From the NCBI GenBank assembly GCA_900554945.1, contig USJN01000042.1, positions 1-9,339 of the forward strand: a stretch of DNA of 9,339 bases, read 5' to 3'. The position numbers and the translations under genes are program-made. Under the pieces are notes generated by a model, which was given only the letters and a program-made list of their open reading frames with translations, made no database searches and was not told where the DNA came from. The DNA comes from an uncultured Coriobacteriaceae bacterium. Lineage in GTDB: Bacteria > Actinomycetota > Coriobacteriia > Coriobacteriales > Eggerthellaceae. Each line of letters opens with the position of its first letter. Within the stretch, counting starts at the first letter, position 1. This document shows, one piece after another, positions 7,076 through 9,339 of this stretch.

Positions 7076-8482
7076 ATGGAACGAGAGAGGTTTGGTTCGC
7101 GCCTGGGGTTCATCCTGGTGAGCGCGGGCTGCGCCATCGGCTTGGGGAACGTATGGCGATTCCCCTATATCACCGGCGAGTACGGCGGTGCGGCGTTCGT
7201 CGTGCTGTACCTGATATTCCTCGTGATATTCGCGCTGCCGGTGCTCGTGATGGAATTCGCCGCGGGCCGCGCAAGCCAGCGCTCGATAGCGCGCAGCTAC
7301 GATGAGCTCGAGCCCGAGGGCGGGAAGTGGCATCGCTTCAAGTGGGTCGGCCTTGCGGGCAACTACCTGCTCATGATGTTCTACACGGTGGTGGCGGGCT
7401 GGATGCTCGCCTTCATGGTGAAAAGCGCGATGGGCGAGTTCAACGGCGCGAGCACCGAGCACGTCGCAAGCGTGTTCGGGCAGCTTCTCGCTGACCCCGT
7501 TCAGATGACGATTTACATGCTGATCATCGTGGCGATCGGCGTGATCACGACACGCGCGGGCGTGAAAAACGGCGTCGAGCGCGTGACGAAGGTGATGATG
7601 GTTGCGCTGTTCGTCGTGCTCGTGGCGTTGTGCGTGCGCGCGGTGACGCTGCCGGGCGCTGAGGAGGGCCTCGAGTTCTACCTGATGCCCGACTTCGGGA
7701 AGCTCTTTGCGGGCAACACGCCCGCCGAGCAGTGGGCGACGTTCGGCGATGCGGTGTATGCAGCCCTTGGCCAGGCGTTCTTCACCGTGTCGGTGGGAAT
7801 GGGCTCGATGGCGATCTTCGGCAGCTACATCGGCAAGGACCGCCGCCTCACAGGCGAGGCCGTGCGCGTGGGCGTACTCGACACGCTGGTTGCGCTCATG
7901 GCGGGGCTCGTCATCTTCCCGTCGTGCTTCGCCTTCGGCGTGGAGCCGGCTTCGGGGCCGTCGCTTGTGTTCATCACGCTGCCCATCGTGTTCAACGCGA
8001 TGCCTCTGGGGCAGCTGTGGGGCACGCTGTTCTTCCTGTTCATGAGCTTTGCTGCGCTGTCGACGGTGATCGCCGTGTTCGAGACGATCATGGCGTTCTC
8101 CATGGACCAGTGGGGCGTGCGCCGCGAGAAGGCGTGCCTCGTGAACGGCGCGCTCATCGCGCTTCTGAGCATCCCGTGCGTGCTCGGGTTCAACGTGCTC
8201 TCGGGTGTTGCCATCCCGGGCATCGGTGACATCCAGTCGATCGAGGACTTCCTCGTGTCGAACAACATCCTGCCTTTGGGCGGCCTGTTCCTCGTGATGT
8301 TCGTGACGAGCAAGCGCGGGTGGGGATGGAAGAACTTCCTCGCCGAGGCGGACACGGGCGAGGGTCTGCGCTTTCCCGCCTGGTCGTATCGCTACATGAA
8401 GTACGTGCTGCCTGTGGGGATCGTTATCATCTTCGTGCTGGGGTATGCGCCCATCGTGAGCACATGGCTGGGGATTTCGTAG
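7076..8482 (+). CDS. Sodium-dependent amino-acid symporter, NSS (SNF) family
   Basis: This membrane transporter of 468 residues has the LeuT fold and is predicted to import an amino acid with sodium. I count 11 membrane helices, as in the bacterial members MhsT and Tyt1 rather than 12-helix LeuT. TM1 holds GCAIGLGNVWRFPY, with A20, N25 and R28 matching LeuT A22, N27 and R30. TM3 has Y103 at the LeuT Y108 position. The unwound part of TM6 reads FFTVSVGMG (235-243), with M242 at LeuT F259. TM8 has AALSTVIA, keeping the hydroxyl pair of the second sodium site. The substrate cannot be read off; hydrophobic or aromatic amino acids are typical. The ATG at 7076 follows GGAAAGGG (7063-7070); the in-frame TTG at 7061 lacks a ribosome site. 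It lies alone between hairpins, so it is probably a single-gene unit or a readthrough product of the hydratase transcript. Confidence 0.93.
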   Translation: MERERFGSRLGFILVSAGCAIGLGNVWRFPYITGEYGGAAFVVLYLIFLVIFALPVLVMEFAAGRASQRSIARSYDELEPEGGKWHRFKWVGLAGNYLLMMFYTVVAGWMLAFMVKSAMGEFNGASTEHVASVFGQLLADPVQMTIYMLIIVAIGVITTRAGVKNGVERVTKVMMVALFVVLVALCVRAVTLPGAEEGLEFYLMPDFGKLFAGNTPAEQWATFGDAVYAALGQAFFTVSVGMGSMAIFGSYIGKDRRLTGEAVRVGVLDTLVALMAGLVIFPSCFAFGVEPASGPSLVFITLPIVFNAMPLGQLWGTLFFLFMSFAALSTVIAVFETIMAFSMDQWGVRREKACLVNGALIALLSIPCVLGFNVLSGVAIPGIGDIQSIEDFLVSNNILPLGGLFLVMFVTSKRGWGWKNFLAEADTGEGLRFPAWSYRYMKYVLPVGIVIIFVLGYAPIVSTWLGIS

Positions 8483-8544
8483 CGATATATCTTTCCGCCA
8501 GAGTGCCCTGTGCCAGGTTTGGATGAGGTCTTGCGACCTGCTCT

Positions 8545-8588
8545 CAAGCCACCTGCGATGACTTTTCGCGGTCGCAGCTGGTGGCTTG
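8545..8588. terminator. Long stem-loop after the symporter, no T tract
   Basis: CAAGCCACC plus TGCGA on the left (8545-8558) pairs with TCGCA plus GGTGGCTTG on the right (8572-8588), a 14-bp stem with a 3-nt bulge (AGC). A smaller hairpin, AGGTC-TTGC-GACCT (8526-8539), precedes it. No T run follows on either strand. It may stabilise the 3' end of the symporter mRNA or form a weak terminator. Confidence 0.5.
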
Positions 8589-8689
8589 TGCGCAAAAGAG
8601 GGCGAAACCGGAACGAGGGGACGGTAGAGCTGGAGCTATCGAGTGGGAGTAGGAATAGAGCATTTGTTCGTTTTTTTTCATACGATTTC

Positions 8690-8806
8690 TAGCGGTTCCG
8701 ATGGTGACCGATGACGACATTTCAGAACGTCCGCACCTGCAAACCGCATGATTCCGAAATCAGATAGAAACTCACAAGGCTCCTCGAAAGAATCGAGGAG
8801 CCTTTT
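8690..8806 (+). ncRNA. Candidate small RNA ending at a strong terminator
   Basis: A TACGAT at 8681-8686 could act as a -10 box, with a poor -35, and would start a transcript near 8692. Downstream is a stem ATTTCAGAA (8719-8727) with TTCCGAAAT (8752-8760), one mismatch, around a 24-nt loop, then the terminator at 8776-8806. The layout of promoter, stem-loop and terminator with no open frame fits a trans-acting or regulatory RNA of about 115 nt. It matches no RNA family I know (not tRNA, SRP RNA, tmRNA or RNase P RNA by their conserved motifs). The terminator may instead simply end the symporter mRNA. Confidence 0.25.
8776..8806 (+). terminator. Strong intrinsic terminator
   Basis: AAGGCTCCTCGA (8776-8787) and TCGAGGAGCCTT (8793-8804) form a perfect 12-bp stem with an AAGAA loop, and the T run continues to 8806. 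The minus strand lacks a T run after the stem, so it works on plus-strand transcripts: either the symporter mRNA about 290 nt upstream or a small RNA starting in the gap. Confidence 0.9.
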
Positions 8807-8887
8807 CGTTTCCGCAGGTAGACGCATGGTCGGTTGTCACCCCATGGCAAACGGGCATGGGTCGAACGAGCCTGAAACGACTCGAAC

Positions 8888-8927
8888 GGAACCGAAGGGA
8901 ACCGACGCGAACCGAAGAACCTGCAAG
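8888..8927 (+). repeat. Imperfect 10-nt tandem repeat
   Basis: Three consecutive decamers, GGAACCGAAG, GGAACCGACG and CGAACCGAAG, are followed by a diverged fourth, AACCTGCAAG. The fourth unit also forms the left arm of the hairpin at 8919-8963. A 10-nt period equals about one helical turn, so a DNA-binding protein could meet all copies on one face. Confidence 0.55.
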
Positions 8928-8963
8928 CCGACGAGAGGCAATGATGGCGGGAGGCTTGCAGGT
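8919..8963. repeat. Perfect 11-bp inverted repeat
   Basis: ACCTGCAAGCC (8919-8929) and GGCTTGCAGGT (8953-8963) are exact complements around a 23-nt loop. No T tract follows. A third related copy, ACCTGCAAACC at 8735-8745 (one mismatch), lies in the loop of the candidate small RNA and could pair with the right arm. Confidence 0.6.
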
Positions 8964-9017
8964 GCCGCCGAAAATCGACGAAACTCAAACGAAACTCACC
9001 CGGAAAAACGAAACTCA

Positions 9018-9061
9018 AGAATGACGGATGCCCCTGGCGGAGAGCCTGGAAGCGTCATTCT
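9018..9061. terminator. Possible terminator for the minus-strand gene
   Basis: AGAATGACG (9018-9026) and CGTCATTCT (9053-9061) are exact complements around a 26-nt loop. Read on the minus strand, which is the direction of the gene ending at 9134, the stem is followed by TGAGTTTCGTTTTT, so a T run is present but displaced by about eight bases. It is a plausible but imperfect terminator. Confidence 0.35.
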
Positions 9062-9133
9062 CGCAAACTCACGAAGACGGTCGGATTTCGCTATTACTCC
9101 TCCCGAGTAGCAGCAGAGGGCTTGCGGGCCAAA

Positions 9134-9337
9134 CTACCAATCCCTGGAAGTGGGCAAGCGCAACCCTTCGAGATCGTCCCTGAATTCTTCGAGCATGCGC
9201 TTGAGGATGGGAATCGCTTTCAGCTCGCGGGTGGCTTGGTCCTTCGCCTCCTGGGGATAGTCCTCGGGAAGTCGCTCTGCGCCGTACGGGTCGGGGGCCT
9301 CTGACATCTCCTCCTCGAATTCGGAATGACGTTCGCG
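9134..9337 (-). CDS. C-terminal part of an unrecognised protein, cut by the window edge
   Basis: This minus-strand frame runs from the window edge to a TAG at 9134-9136, giving 67 residues. The sequence is highly charged and helix-prone: FEEEMSEAPDPYGAERLPED, then KAIPILKRMLEEFRDDLEGL, ending PTSRDW. Codon choice is GC-rich at third positions like the real genes here, unlike the opposite-strand frame (9122-9304). There is an internal ATG (MSEAPDPYG), and the GAGGAGGAG just before it resembles a ribosome site but is too close to work well. So the gene probably starts beyond the window, although a short protein starting at that ATG is not excluded. I do not recognise the family. The helical tail could be an interaction or coiled-coil segment. 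Confidence 0.6.
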   Translation of the reverse strand, partial: RERHSEFEEEMSEAPDPYGAERLPEDYPQEAKDQATRELKAIPILKRMLEEFRDDLEGLRLPTSRDW

Positions 9338-9339
9338 AA

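Larger units (their letters stand above)
8483..9133. other. 650-nt region without a convincing gene, rich in hairpins and short repeats
   Basis: No frame here has a plausible start with a ribosome site plus a protein-like composition. The longest frames (8748-9110 plus, 8722-9018 minus) run through the terminator at 8776-8806 and give low-complexity R/N/E-rich or S/R/F-rich chains. What the region does hold: hairpins at 8526-8539, 8545-8588, 8719-8760, 8841-8861, 8919-8963 and 9018-9061, an eight-T run at 8671-8678, one strong terminator, five AAACTCA heptamers and a 10-nt periodic repeat. It is less GC-rich and more A-rich on the plus strand than the flanking genes. Confidence 0.6.

Noticed and set aside
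6359..7462. Minus-strand frame of 367 codons across the hydratase-symporter junction
   Set aside because: It is antisense to two well-supported genes and crosses a terminator hairpin; the H/R/A-rich composition is typical of GC shadows.
8510..8692. Open frame of 60 codons after the symporter
   Set aside because: It covers the hairpin at 8545-8588, has no ribosome site and an unlikely composition.
8690..8775. tRNA or known structural RNA
   Set aside because: No cloverleaf, no T-loop GGTTCRA in the right place, and none of the conserved motifs of SRP RNA, tmRNA or RNase P RNA.
8978..9017. CRISPR-like array of ACGAAACTCA units
   Set aside because: Units are only 10 nt with 1- and 9-nt spacers, far from the length and regularity of a CRISPR array.
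8722..9018. Open frame of 98 codons on the minus strand
   Set aside because: It overlaps the same terminator, has no clear ribosome site and looks like a shadow of the repeat-rich DNA (S/R/F-rich).
8748..9110. Open frame of 120 codons on the plus strand
   Set aside because: It runs through the terminator stem at 8776-8806, has no ribosome site before its ATG, and gives a low-complexity R/N/E-rich chain.
9122..9304. Plus-strand 60-codon frame at the window end
   Set aside because: It is opposite the minus-strand frame 9134-9337, which has the better codon pattern and protein-like sequence.

Overview
The window is a high-GC bacterial chromosome segment with ordinary housekeeping and transport genes, separated by well-formed intrinsic terminators. 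High GC, GC-rich third codon positions and the gene content suggest an actinobacterial genome, perhaps an anaerobic Coriobacteriia/Eggerthellaceae member. That placement is inference, because no rRNA or lineage marker is present. I see no mobile element, CRISPR array, tRNA or rRNA.

Layout. An A-rich leader (1-293) precedes apt (adenine salvage, +), which converges on proC (last step of proline synthesis, -) across a shared hairpin terminator (887-917). A divergent promoter region (about 1745-1926) separates proC from a gene for a 69-residue acidic protein of unknown function (+, with a perfect TATAAT). Next is a two-gene unit: a PiT-family phosphate permease (2347-3510) and, 29 nt downstream, a membrane-anchored tandem universal-stress protein (3540-4433), closed by a strong terminator (4479-4520). 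An aconitase-superfamily hydratase (4658-6946) follows, then an 11-helix sodium:amino-acid symporter of the NSS family (7076-8482). A terminator-like hairpin lies between these two, almost touching the symporter's ribosome binding site. The last 850 bases hold about 650 nt without a convincing gene (8483-9133) but with several stem-loops, short repeats and one excellent terminator. The window ends in the C-terminal part of an unrecognised minus-strand gene.

The most interesting points are regulatory or architectural. (1) The phosphate transporter leader carries the same 9-nt segment three times in alternating orientation (sense, antisense, sense). The last copy holds the Shine-Dalgarno sequence, so two mutually exclusive hairpins can form, as in a translational on/off switch. 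(2) The stress protein after the permease has a transmembrane helix where the first beta-strand and helix of its first USP domain should be, so it looks like a fusion and possibly a membrane-bound partner of the permease. (3) The symporter can only be transcribed through an intrinsic-terminator-like hairpin, or from a promoter upstream of it. (4) The 8483-9133 region may encode a small structured RNA. None of these can be proven from sequence alone.
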